From CAZTHM01 sp041946825 (GTDB lineage: Bacteria; Acidobacteriota; Terriglobia; UBA7540), in contig JBHGBD010000036.1 in assembly GCA_041946825.1 (NCBI GenBank), forward strand, positions 1 to 37,762: a stretch of 37,762 nucleotides of DNA, read 5' to 3'. Below the pieces are notes generated by a model. The model saw nothing but the letters and a program-made list of their open reading frames with translations. It did not search any database and was not told the DNA's origin. Both the position numbers and the translations under genes were made by a program. Every line of letters begins with the position of its first letter. Position 1 is the first letter of the stretch. Of the stretch, positions 1 to 7,523 are shown one piece after another.

Positions 1-54
1 GCGGCTGAAGCCGCTGCCGTGAAGACATCGGTTCGGCCCCGATAAATCGGGGCC
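1..54. repeat. Palindromic intergenic repeats at window edge
   Basis: Two small inverted repeats are visible. The first (1-14) reads GCGGCTGAAGCCGC. The second has arms GGCCCCGAT (35-43) and ATCGGGGCC (46-54). The CCCCGATAAA core resembles motifs near 13283 and 32981. There is no T-run after the second hairpin, so I do not call it a terminator. The upstream gene it may belong to lies outside the window. Confidence 0.6.
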
Positions 55-180
55 CTGACGAGGGATTATTCCGGGTTTTGCAACAGCTTCCAGAAGTCAG
101 ATGTCAACCCTTATCGTATTATCCAGTTTGATCGATCTGGTTCGTGTTCTTTCCAGCGCCTTGCGTGGCGGAGGTTCAGG

Positions 181-3100
181 ATGAATGGTCATCCGTGTCA
201 GAAGCTGGCGATTGTTTTTGCCGCGGTTCTCGTTTCGGCATTCCCGCCGGCGGTGTGCGCCCAGGAGCATGCAGTCAGAGTTTGGGAGGAGCCTCTGGTG
301 ATTCCCACCTACCGCGTGGGCGCGCCCGAGAAGAATCCCATCTTCTACGGGGGGCGCGCCTACCAGGGAGCGCGCGGCGCCGTCTATCCCTACCCCATGC
401 TCGACAAGCTGACGGACATTCGCGAGAACAAGACCTATCGCGCCGTCTATCTCGAAAATCAGTTCGTCAAAATCTGCGTGATTCCGGAGCTGGGTGGGCG
501 GATCTTTTCCGCCGAGGACAAGACGAACCAATACGACTTCTTCTATCGCCAGCATGTCATCAAACCTGCCCTGATCGGAATGCTGGGCGCCTGGATTTCC
601 GGCGGTGTGGAATGGAACATCCCTCATCATCATCGTGCCACGACGTTCATGACCATCGACCACACCATCGAGGAGAATTCTGACGGCAGCAGGACCGTCT
701 GGGTGGGCGAAATCGAGCTGCGTCACAGGATGAAGTGGGTGCTCGGACTGACCCTCTATCCTGACCGGTCGTACATCGAGGCGACAGTCAAACTTTTCAA
801 CCGCACGCCGCTCGTGAATTCTTTTCTCTATTTTTCGAACGCCTCGGTCTATGCCAATGAGAACTACCAGGTGATCTTTCCCCCCGGAACCGAATATGCG
901 ACTTTTCATGGCAAAACGCATTTCACCCACTGGCCGATCTCTCACGAGGTCTTCAATGGCGTCGATTACACGCGCGGGGTGGATTTGAGCTGGTGGAAGA
1001 ATCATCCCTCTCCGACCTCGTTTTTCGCCTGGAATTACGAAGACGATTTCTTTGGCGGCTACGATCACGGAAAACAGGCGGGCGTGGTTCATGTCGCCGA
1101 CCACCACATCGTGCCGGGAAAGAAATTCTGGGAATTTGCCAATGGCGGCGATGGGCGCATGTGGGACAAGATTCTGACCGAAACTGACGGCCCTTACATC
1201 GAGCTGATGTCCGGCGCGTACTCCGACAATCAGCCGGACTACAGTTGGATTCAGCCTTACGAGGTCAAAACCTGGAAGCAGTACTGGTATCCGATTCGCG
1301 GGATGGGCGGGTTTAAGAACGCCAACACGGATGCGGCCGTGAATCTCGATCTGGGGAAAGACGGAACACTGCGCGTGGGAATCAACGCCACGCGCGAATT
1401 CGCGGGCGCCCGAGTCATGGTCAAGAGCCACGACCATCCCCTGCTCGAGGACGTGATCGACGTTGGTCCCGACAAGCCGTACCTGAAAGAGATTTCCGTT
1501 TCGCGAACCTCGACTCAGGAGGAAATTCGGATTTCGGTGACCGACTCCGAGGATCGCGAAATCATTTCGTACGCTCCGCGCCCGCCCAAGAACGAGCCGA
1601 TGCCCGCGCTGGTCAAGCCGCCGCCCCCGCCGAAAGACATCAAGAGCGTGGAAGAGCTCTACCTCACGGGCCTGCGGGCGGAGCAGTTCTACAACCCGGC
1701 CGTCGATCCGGAAGCGTATTACGCGGAAGCGCTGCGCCGAGATCCGGGCTATTCCGCAGTGAACACGGCGATGGGAATCCTGTATTGCCGGCGAGGAATG
1801 TATGAGGAAGCGGAAGCGAAGCTGCGCGCCGCCCTGGCGCGGGTCACCAAGGACTATACCAGCCCGAAAGACGGCGAGGCGCTCTACTACCTGGGAGTGG
1901 CTCTGGAATCGCAGGGCAGGGACTCCGAGGCGGAAGACGCGTACTCCAAGGCCACATGGAGCCGCGCCTGGCAAGGCGCCGGGGATTTTCAGTTGGCGCA
2001 GCTTTATTGCCGCAAGCGTGAATTTACGCGCGCGCTCGAGCACGCCGACCGCGCCATCACCGCAAGCGCCCTCAACACCAAGGCGCTGAACATTAAAACG
2101 GCCGCGCTGCGACACCTGGGGCGGAACGAAGAAGCGGCGCAACTTGCTTCACTCGCGCTGAAAATCGATCCGTTGGATTTTCTGGCGGGAAACGAGCTTT
2201 ATCTCGCGCGTACGAGCGCGGGCTCGGCGGACGAGGCGCGAGCGGCGCTCGAGGCCTTGACCACGAAGATGCGCGGGGAGTTGCAGTCCTATCTCGAAAC
2301 GGCGCTTGATTACGCCGACTGCGGATTGTGGGACGAAGCGATCGGTGTCTTGACCCGGCGAGATGACGCGGCTGAGGACAAGGACGCGGCCTCTCCCATG
2401 CTCTACTACTTCCTCGGCTATTTCCACGAGCAGAAGGGTGAAGGCGCGGAGTCGGCCAAGTACTACCGGCTGGCAAGTCAAGCCAAACCCGACTTCTGTT
2501 TTCCTTTCCGACTGGAGGCGAGCGCGGCATTGAAAGCGGCGCTCCGGCACAATCCCCAGGATGCCCGCGCGCATTATTACCTGGGCAATCTGCTTTACGA
2601 GCGCCAACCCGAGCGCGCCATCAAGGAGTGGGAAGCGGCCCGTGAACTCGAACCGAATTTCGCGACGGCGCATCGCAATCTCGGTTTGGCGTACGCGCGC
2701 GTTGAGAAGGACCTGCAGAAGGGAATCGCCAGCCTGGAGAAAGCCTTTGAGTACGACCCCAAAGACGCCACGGTTCTCTACGAGCTCGACCGGTTCTCCC
2801 AGGAAGCCGGAATCGCGCCGGAGAAACGGCTGGCGCGGCTGGAAGCCAACCAGACCACGACGCTCGAACGCGACGACGCCCTGCAGCAGGAATTGGTCTT
2901 ATACGTCCTGTTGGGCCGGTATGACAAGGCGATTGACTTGCTGACGCGCCGGCATTTCCATGCCTGGGAAGGAGGGGGCGACATCCACGATGTCTACATC
3001 GATGCCCGCCTGATGAGAGGTCAGCAGCACATGAAGAACCAGCGTTACGCGGAGGCCCTGGCGGATTTCACGGCGGCGCTCGAATACCCGGAGAATCTGG

Positions 3101-3543
3101 AGGTTGGCCGGCCTGAGAATCCCCCGCGCGACGCAGAAATCCACTATCACCTCGGGACGGTTTACGAGGCGCAGGGCGACCGCACACAAGCCCGGTCCCA
3201 TTTCGCGACCGCCGCGGCCGGGAAAACCGGTCTCCCCGAAGGCCGCTACTTCCAGGGGTTGGCGCTGCGGAAACTCGGCCGGGAGGCTGAAGCCGGGAGG
3301 GTATTCGACGGCCTCCTCAGTTCGGGGAGAGAAGAATTGCAGGCGGTTTCCGACGACGACTATTTTGCAAAATTCGGCGAGAAGCGGCCCGAGGCGACCC
3401 GGATTTCGCACGCGCGCTTCCTGATGGGCTTGGGATATCTTGGGCAGGGAAAACGCATGGAAGCCAAGGCCGAATTCGAGCGCGCGCTCGAGAAGAACAT
3501 CAACCATCTTTGGGCGCGGGCGTATCTGGCCGACCTTCGCTGA
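181..3543 (+). CDS. Secreted DUF5107-domain protein with C-terminal TPR array
   Basis: This is an exported 1120-residue protein. Residues 1-27 form a signal peptide (hydrophobic core, AVCAQ cleavage region). Residues about 35-380 match the DUF5107 type, with a mutarotase-like signature (IPELGGRIFS, 101-110) and the histidine-rich GGVEWNIPHHH (141-151). A proline-rich linker near 470-485 leads into TPR repeats that run from about 490 to the end. DUF5107 proteins have a galactose-mutarotase-like fold and are thought to act on carbohydrates; the substrate is unknown. The start is supported by GGAGG at 170-174, six bases before ATG. It stands alone, 290 bases from the next gene on the same strand. 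I infer an envelope or periplasmic role in polysaccharide use; the TPRs suggest a protein partner. Confidence 0.85.
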   Translation: MNGHPCQKLAIVFAAVLVSAFPPAVCAQEHAVRVWEEPLVIPTYRVGAPEKNPIFYGGRAYQGARGAVYPYPMLDKLTDIRENKTYRAVYLENQFVKICVIPELGGRIFSAEDKTNQYDFFYRQHVIKPALIGMLGAWISGGVEWNIPHHHRATTFMTIDHTIEENSDGSRTVWVGEIELRHRMKWVLGLTLYPDRSYIEATVKLFNRTPLVNSFLYFSNASVYANENYQVIFPPGTEYATFHGKTHFTHWPISHEVFNGVDYTRGVDLSWWKNHPSPTSFFAWNYEDDFFGGYDHGKQAGVVHVADHHIVPGKKFWEFANGGDGRMWDKILTETDGPYIELMSGAYSDNQPDYSWIQPYEVKTWKQYWYPIRGMGGFKNANTDAAVNLDLGKDGTLRVGINATREFAGARVMVKSHDHPLLEDVIDVGPDKPYLKEISVSRTSTQEEIRISVTDSEDREIISYAPRPPKNEPMPALVKPPPPPKDIKSVEELYLTGLRAEQFYNPAVDPEAYYAEALRRDPGYSAVNTAMGILYCRRGMYEEAEAKLRAALARVTKDYTSPKDGEALYYLGVALESQGRDSEAEDAYSKATWSRAWQGAGDFQLAQLYCRKREFTRALEHADRAITASALNTKALNIKTAALRHLGRNEEAAQLASLALKIDPLDFLAGNELYLARTSAGSADEARAALEALTTKMRGELQSYLETALDYADCGLWDEAIGVLTRRDDAAEDKDAASPMLYYFLGYFHEQKGEGAESAKYYRLASQAKPDFCFPFRLEASAALKAALRHNPQDARAHYYLGNLLYERQPERAIKEWEAARELEPNFATAHRNLGLAYARVEKDLQKGIASLEKAFEYDPKDATVLYELDRFSQEAGIAPEKRLARLEANQTTTLERDDALQQELVLYVLLGRYDKAIDLLTRRHFHAWEGGGDIHDVYIDARLMRGQQHMKNQRYAEALADFTAALEYPENLEVGRPENPPRDAEIHYHLGTVYEAQGDRTQARSHFATAAAGKTGLPEGRYFQGLALRKLGREAEAGRVFDGLLSSGREELQAVSDDDYFAKFGEKRPEATRISHARFLMGLGYLGQGKRMEAKAEFERALEKNINHLWARAYLADLR

Positions 3544-3832
3544 ATCGTTCGAAGGACACGTGCAGTTGCCTGCCGCTCGGTGGGCGCAAGCGTAGTGGTT
3601 GAGGCGCTGCCTTTACCGGCTGCAATGCGGCTGTATTGCTTGCGCTCCCATGAGACTCTGCGCGTTTTCACTCACGAGTTGACCCTTCACTCCCCACAAC
3701 CGTTGGCGGGCAGTCATTCGGATCCCGCCACCCCTCCAGGGCGGGCGATATGTCAGCACGCCCTCTGCAGCCTGTCAAAAACCTCAATCACGCCATTTGG
3801 CAGCGGGGTTGCCACGCGATTGGCAGGTTCGA
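3544..3832. other. Intergenic gap, no gene seen
   Basis: This stretch has no convincing ORF and no strong promoter. A short inverted repeat is present (CCCGCC at 3724-3729 and GGCGGG at 3740-3745), but no T-run follows it. Confidence 0.5.
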
Positions 3833-4366
3833 ATGGAAAGAATTCGGGAAGTCTTATTTCGACCCGCGAAATTCCAAGCCTCCTCTGGCATCGTTCTGGA
3901 CGTTCGAGAGTACCAGGCTGAGGACTTTGGGCTCCTGGTCGAAATGTACAAGGACTTCGAGCCGAAGCGCATCGCGCAAGGGCTCCCTCCTCCCGACGTC
4001 CCGCGGATTGCGCACTGGCTGGACGGATTGCAGACCAAGTCCCGAGCCCTGATCGCCTTGGTCGGGCAACGTGTCGTGGGCCACGTGATCCTATGCCCGA
4101 TTTCCGATGCCGCCGTGGAGTTCACCATTTTCGTTCACCAGGACCTTCGGGCGCAAAATGTGGGAACGGAGATGACTCGCCTGGCGCTCGCCTTCTCCAG
4201 TGAAATGGGCTTCGCCGAAGCCTTCCTGACGACCGAACTCACCAACATTCCCGCCCTGCGGCTCTACCGGAAACTGGGATTCCGCATGACCAGCTCGTTC
4301 GGCGAAGAATGCGAAATGAAGATTGACATCGTAAGCGCCGCCAACGCCCCTCCGCGCGCCGCGTGA
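3833..4366 (+). CDS. GNAT-family N-acetyltransferase
   Basis: The product is a 177-residue protein with the GNAT layout: a strand giving VLDVREYQAEDF near the N-terminus, a central VVGHVILCP strand, then VEFTIFVHQDLRAQNVGTEM, where the acetyl-CoA loop should be, and the C-terminal ALRLYRKLGFRMT, a very typical GNAT ending. The loop QNVGTE departs from the usual Q/R-x-x-G-x-G/A, so cofactor binding may differ. The frame is open back to a TTG at 3797, but I chose ATG 3833 because it is a standard start. The family moves an acetyl group from acetyl-CoA to an amine; the acceptor cannot be told from sequence. It is cytoplasmic, with no signal peptide. Confidence 0.8.
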   Translation: MERIREVLFRPAKFQASSGIVLDVREYQAEDFGLLVEMYKDFEPKRIAQGLPPPDVPRIAHWLDGLQTKSRALIALVGQRVVGHVILCPISDAAVEFTIFVHQDLRAQNVGTEMTRLALAFSSEMGFAEAFLTTELTNIPALRLYRKLGFRMTSSFGEECEMKIDIVSAANAPPRAA

Positions 4367-4690
4367 ATCGCCGGGCAGGGATCGAATCACCCCGCCGTTC
4401 CCGAAACGCCACGTTCTTCAACACAGCAAAGACATCCCGCCTCGGAGGCCGCCGAGGAAGATCCAGGCAATCTGGAGAATACAACCTGCCCTCCGGTTGC
4501 TGTGTTCTCTGCGTCTTTGCGGTGAGGCGCCGTGGCGGGCTTGACTATCGGCGCGAGGTCTCATAGCATGACTACTTGACTCGCGGCAGTTCCGAGGGCA
4601 GGGATTGCTGAGCCGGGGCTTGCCGCCCCTGATCGCATACCATCTCGGTCCTTATTCCGGCGACGTTTATTACCGAGACAAGGGGGAATT
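4367..4690. repeat. Gap with a decayed copy of the CCGCAGAGACGCA palindrome
   Basis: No gene is seen here. The right arm CTCTGCGTCTTTGCGGTGAG (4508-4527) matches the right arm of the palindromic repeats near 24769 and 37645 with one change. The left side (about 4420-4432) keeps only CAAAGAC of the matching arm. I read it as a degenerate member of the same repeat family. Confidence 0.5.
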
Positions 4691-5113
4691 GTGAGACTTG
4701 AGCTGAAATTCTCCGACGATGTGGCCATTGTGCGCCTGAGCGGAAAGTTCCTGGCGGGTAGCGACGGGCCGTTTCTGCGGCAGAAAGTTCAGGACCTGAT
4801 CGACGCAGGCAGCAAGAAGCTGATTCTGGATTTCGCCGATGTCCCTTATATCGATTCCACCGGACTGGGCTTCCTGGCGGGGAGCCACAAGGCCGCAAAA
4901 GGCGCGGGGATTGACGTGGTGCTGGCGAGTCTGAATACGCACGTCCGGAAGGTCCTGGACAGTGTTCAACTGTCACAGTTCTTCGTCATCGCCGACAGCG
5001 AAGCCGCAGCGCTGGCCAGGCTGGGGGGTGCTGCATCGGGCGCTCAGGGATCTGCCGCTCCGGCCGCCAAAGCGGGTAAGGGAAAGAAGCGTTCTCCCGA
5101 GCCTGCGGCGTGA
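4691..5113 (+). CDS. STAS-domain protein, anti-sigma factor antagonist type
   Basis: The 140-residue protein is a single STAS domain (1-110) with a basic, alanine-rich tail. The hallmark VPYIDSTGLGFL (51-62) carries the conserved serine S56, which SpoIIAA/RsbV-type proteins have phosphorylated by a partner anti-sigma kinase; T57 follows it. Such proteins bind an anti-sigma factor when unphosphorylated. No HPK-like anti-sigma kinase or sigma factor is nearby, so the partner must be elsewhere. GTG 4691 is the start: it is preceded by AGGGGG at 4681-4686 at good spacing, and translation from it gives the first STAS strand (RLELKFSDD) at once. The next gene, a PilZ protein, lies 117 bases downstream on the same strand and may be co-transcribed. 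Confidence 0.85.
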   Translation: MRLELKFSDDVAIVRLSGKFLAGSDGPFLRQKVQDLIDAGSKKLILDFADVPYIDSTGLGFLAGSHKAAKGAGIDVVLASLNTHVRKVLDSVQLSQFFVIADSEAAALARLGGAASGAQGSAAPAAKAGKGKKRSPEPAA

Positions 5114-5230
5114 GCAGGCTGTTGATAGGCTCTCTGTTCCGGCAGATGCGGCAACCGCCATCCTCCCCACGTTGCGAACGGTTGGATGAAAGAACCTTGC
5201 TTTCCGATATGACATTCACTTTCGGAAATT

Positions 5231-6055
5231 ATGGCGACGCATAGCCCGAACCCCACCCCCGAGGCCGCCCGGCGGCGCACCGACCGGATCCTGGCGCCCG
5301 TCCGCATCCGCGTTATCGGCAACGACACGATGGGCGTTTCGTTCGCGGAAGAGACCGTGACCGTCAGCTTCAACCAGCAGGGCGCGCGCATCAGCCTGAC
5401 CCACGCATTGCTTCCCGACGATATCGTCCTGATCATGAACATCGAGAACAAAATCGAAGAGGAGTTCCGCGTCGTCGGCGGATTCCAGCGCGTCTTCGGC
5501 GACCGCCAGGAATGGGGCGTCGAGGCGCTCAATCCGGAAAGCAAGATCTGGGGGATCGCCTTCGCGCCGCCCGCCGAAGGGATCCAGCCCAAGGTCCTGA
5601 TCGAATGTGCCGCGTGCAAGAAGGCCGCGCAGAGCCCGCTGTCTTCCATCGAATACGACGTGCTGCTTTCGACGGGTCTGATCTCGCGGCAATGCGACCG
5701 CTGCGGGGAATACACGCGCTGGAAACCGAGCGAGCAACCCGTCACGGCGGAGGTCATCGCCTCCAGCGTCAAGAGCGCCTCCAAGCGTCAAGAGCAGCGC
5801 AAGACCCGGCGCATCAAATTGGTGATGCGTATCCGCGTCCGCAACAGTTGGGGCCAGTCGGATATCGCCCAGACGAAGGATGTTTCCAAAGGCGGCTTGT
5901 GCTTCGTCAGCAACCTCAACTATGGCATGGGCGACATGGTGTATATCACCCTCCCCTTCGCCGACAACCAGACCCCCATCGAAACTCCCGCCAAGGTCGT
6001 CTGGAACGGTGACAGCTCCGCCGGACGCATCTACGGCGTCTGCTACCAGAAGTAG
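5231..6055 (+). CDS. PilZ protein with a CxxC pair between two PilZ-like halves
   Basis: This cytoplasmic protein has 274 residues. The C-terminal half (about 190-274) is a PilZ domain, the c-di-GMP receptor fold: arginines at 193-194 and DVSKGG (217-222), which fits DxSxxG. The N-terminal part (about 14-110) looks like a second, worn PilZ domain: RRRTDR (14-19) and TVSFNQQGAR (44-53), without the acidic residue. Between them are CAAC (126-129) and CDRC (155-158), spaced as in a zinc ribbon. PilZ proteins switch partners when c-di-GMP binds, often in motility, exopolysaccharide or biofilm control. I infer that only the C-terminal half binds nucleotide. The STAS gene just upstream suggests a shared signalling role, which is unproven. 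Confidence 0.8.
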   Translation: MATHSPNPTPEAARRRTDRILAPVRIRVIGNDTMGVSFAEETVTVSFNQQGARISLTHALLPDDIVLIMNIENKIEEEFRVVGGFQRVFGDRQEWGVEALNPESKIWGIAFAPPAEGIQPKVLIECAACKKAAQSPLSSIEYDVLLSTGLISRQCDRCGEYTRWKPSEQPVTAEVIASSVKSASKRQEQRKTRRIKLVMRIRVRNSWGQSDIAQTKDVSKGGLCFVSNLNYGMGDMVYITLPFADNQTPIETPAKVVWNGDSSAGRIYGVCYQK

Positions 6056-6680
6056 CCCGGCGCAATCCTGCGGCTAGGTCGCGAGTCCCCCGGCAAATCC
6101 ATAGATAGCTCGTTCCTGCGAAAATCTCCTGAGGGGGGCTGGGAAGAGCGGCCCGTGAGGTGCCTACCGGCCGGTCGGACTTTAGCGGCGGAAGGGCGTG
6201 GATATTGGCGGGAACTGCGGCGCTGCCAAACGGCCTGCCCGCTTGCCCCGGCTCGACGCTATGCTCGCCGGCGGGCGTATCTACCTACTGCGCCGCAAAG
6301 CAAGTCGCGCAAACCTGCACTCTAAGTCTGCGGCTTTACTCTCGGAAGAACTGCGGACCTGAAGGACGCAGGTCCGCGTTACTTGCTTGCTTCCCATCAT
6401 CCAACGAGTGTTCGTATGGCACTTTCGTGCTAGGCACAAGTCTTTTCCTTTCTGTAGATTAGTCATGTGAAAAACTGCCGCGATTTTTCGCACAATCTGC
6501 AAAGGTTTTCGCTTAAATGGTTGGGTAACCGTTTAATAAACGGCAAAAGGATTCGAAACAAAGTACTTTGGTCAGTAGTGTTTGGAATGCGACTTGCTAC
6601 CAATCTGGCGTCTAGGCTTTTTCTGGACCAAATTGAGTGCACGAAGAGGCACACGACTCTTTCAGAGGGGTGCATAATCT
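6056..6680. other. Long non-coding gap upstream of the PEP-CTERM gene
   Basis: No gene is supported here. Two ORFs that could be read (6160-6462, 6467-6742) have no recognisable protein features, and the second runs into the start of the PEP-CTERM gene in another frame. From about 6465 the sequence becomes clearly richer in A and T, as expected of a promoter region. I did not find a convincing sigma-70 or sigma-54 promoter. Confidence 0.5.
6529..6543. promoter_or_regulatory. Palindrome, possible operator
   Basis: CCGTTT (6529-6534) and AAACGG (6538-6543) form a perfect inverted repeat around AAT. It lies in the A/T-rich region about 140 bases before the PEP-CTERM start. A regulator-binding role is a guess from position and symmetry only. 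Confidence 0.3.
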
Positions 6681-7322
6681 ATGAAGAAGATTCTGTTATT
6701 GTTGGCGCTTACGCTGCCGTTTGCGGGGCTCGCAAATGCTGATACCTGCGGCGTAGGTGATTTCGGTTCGTCGAGTTACGGTGCGCCCGGCTTCAGTTGC
6801 ACCATCGGCGACTTGACTTTTTCGGACTTCAGCTACAACTCGGCGATCCTGCCCGGCAGCCAGGTGGCCGTCATTCCCACGATCGACGGCGGAGAGAGCG
6901 GCTTCACCTTCAGCGCCGCGTGGGCAGTAGCTTCAGGGCAATCGATTGACTCGCTGATCGGGTATACCGTAACGGCGGGTTCTGCCTCGATTTCGGATCT
7001 GGTCCTGTCGATCAGCGGCTACGGAGTCACGGGAGACGGATTCCTTTCGGTGGCCGAGAACGCATCCAACGGCGTGGATCTCTATGTTTGCGTTGGGGAC
7101 CCGAGCTGCGCTTCGCCTCCGATCGATTCGGCGATTTTCGATCCAGTGGCATCGCTGACAATCGTCAAGGACATCAGCGTCAGTGGCTTGTTTGGAGGCA
7201 CGGCCAGCCTGTCGTCAGTGGTCAATGAAGTGTCGGAGGTGCCCGAGCCTGCGTCACTCACACTCCTGGGCACAGGTCTGTTGGGTTTAGGCGGCCTCCT
7301 CCGACGGAAGTTGCGTTCCTAG
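6681..7322 (+). CDS. PEP-CTERM sorting-domain surface protein
   Basis: A 213-residue exported protein. Residues 1-20 are a signal peptide (MKKILLLLALTLPFAGLANA). The C-terminus has the full PEP-CTERM tripartite signal: VPEPASLTLLGTGLLGLGGL followed by the basic RRKLRS. Proteins of this kind are recognised by an exosortase and cut near the PEP motif, ending on the surface or in the exopolysaccharide. The middle is rich in Ser, Gly and Asp with two cysteine pairs, like a secreted beta-rich domain of no known activity. AGGGG lies 11 bases before ATG 6681. No exosortase gene is in this window, so processing must rely on one elsewhere. A strong terminator follows, so it is a single-gene transcript. 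Confidence 0.9.
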   Translation: MKKILLLLALTLPFAGLANADTCGVGDFGSSSYGAPGFSCTIGDLTFSDFSYNSAILPGSQVAVIPTIDGGESGFTFSAAWAVASGQSIDSLIGYTVTAGSASISDLVLSISGYGVTGDGFLSVAENASNGVDLYVCVGDPSCASPPIDSAIFDPVASLTIVKDISVSGLFGGTASLSSVVNEVSEVPEPASLTLLGTGLLGLGGLLRRKLRS

Positions 7323-7366
7323 CCAAACTCGACCGCGAGTCCAAGACCAACGTTCTCGCAATTCTT

Positions 7367-7400
7367 AAGCCTCGCCTGACAAGGCGGGGCTTTCTCTTTT
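7367..7400 (+). terminator. Intrinsic terminator of the PEP-CTERM gene
   Basis: The stem AAGCCTCGCC (7367-7376) pairs with GGCGGGGCTT (7383-7392) with one G-U pair and a 6-base loop. It is followed by a T-rich tail to 7400. It lies 45 bases after the stop codon. Confidence 0.85.
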
Positions 7401-7523
7401 CAGGGCACCCTGTCATTTACTTCCGTGCGGTCGTTGCCGGTCGGATTTCGGGGGTGTCGGAGGGTCCGCGGGAGGACGGTGCGCTAGTCGGAGGCGTTCG
7501 GTGCCGGATACGGGCCGGGTAGT

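Noticed and set aside
97..2142. 681-residue open frame on the minus strand
   Set aside because: It lies wholly opposite the DUF5107 gene, has no domain or signal, and is low-complexity in Arg/Val. GC-rich genes often give such long reverse frames.
4363..4566. 67-residue plus-strand frame
   Set aside because: It runs through a decayed palindromic repeat and is rich in Arg as expected of non-coding GC-rich DNA.
6601..6640. Sigma-54-like promoter (TGGC...TTTTT) before the PEP-CTERM gene
   Set aside because: The GC of the -12 box is absent at the required spacing.
6160..6742. Two small frames before the PEP-CTERM gene
   Set aside because: They have no family match, no good ribosome sites, and the second overlaps the clear start of the PEP-CTERM gene.
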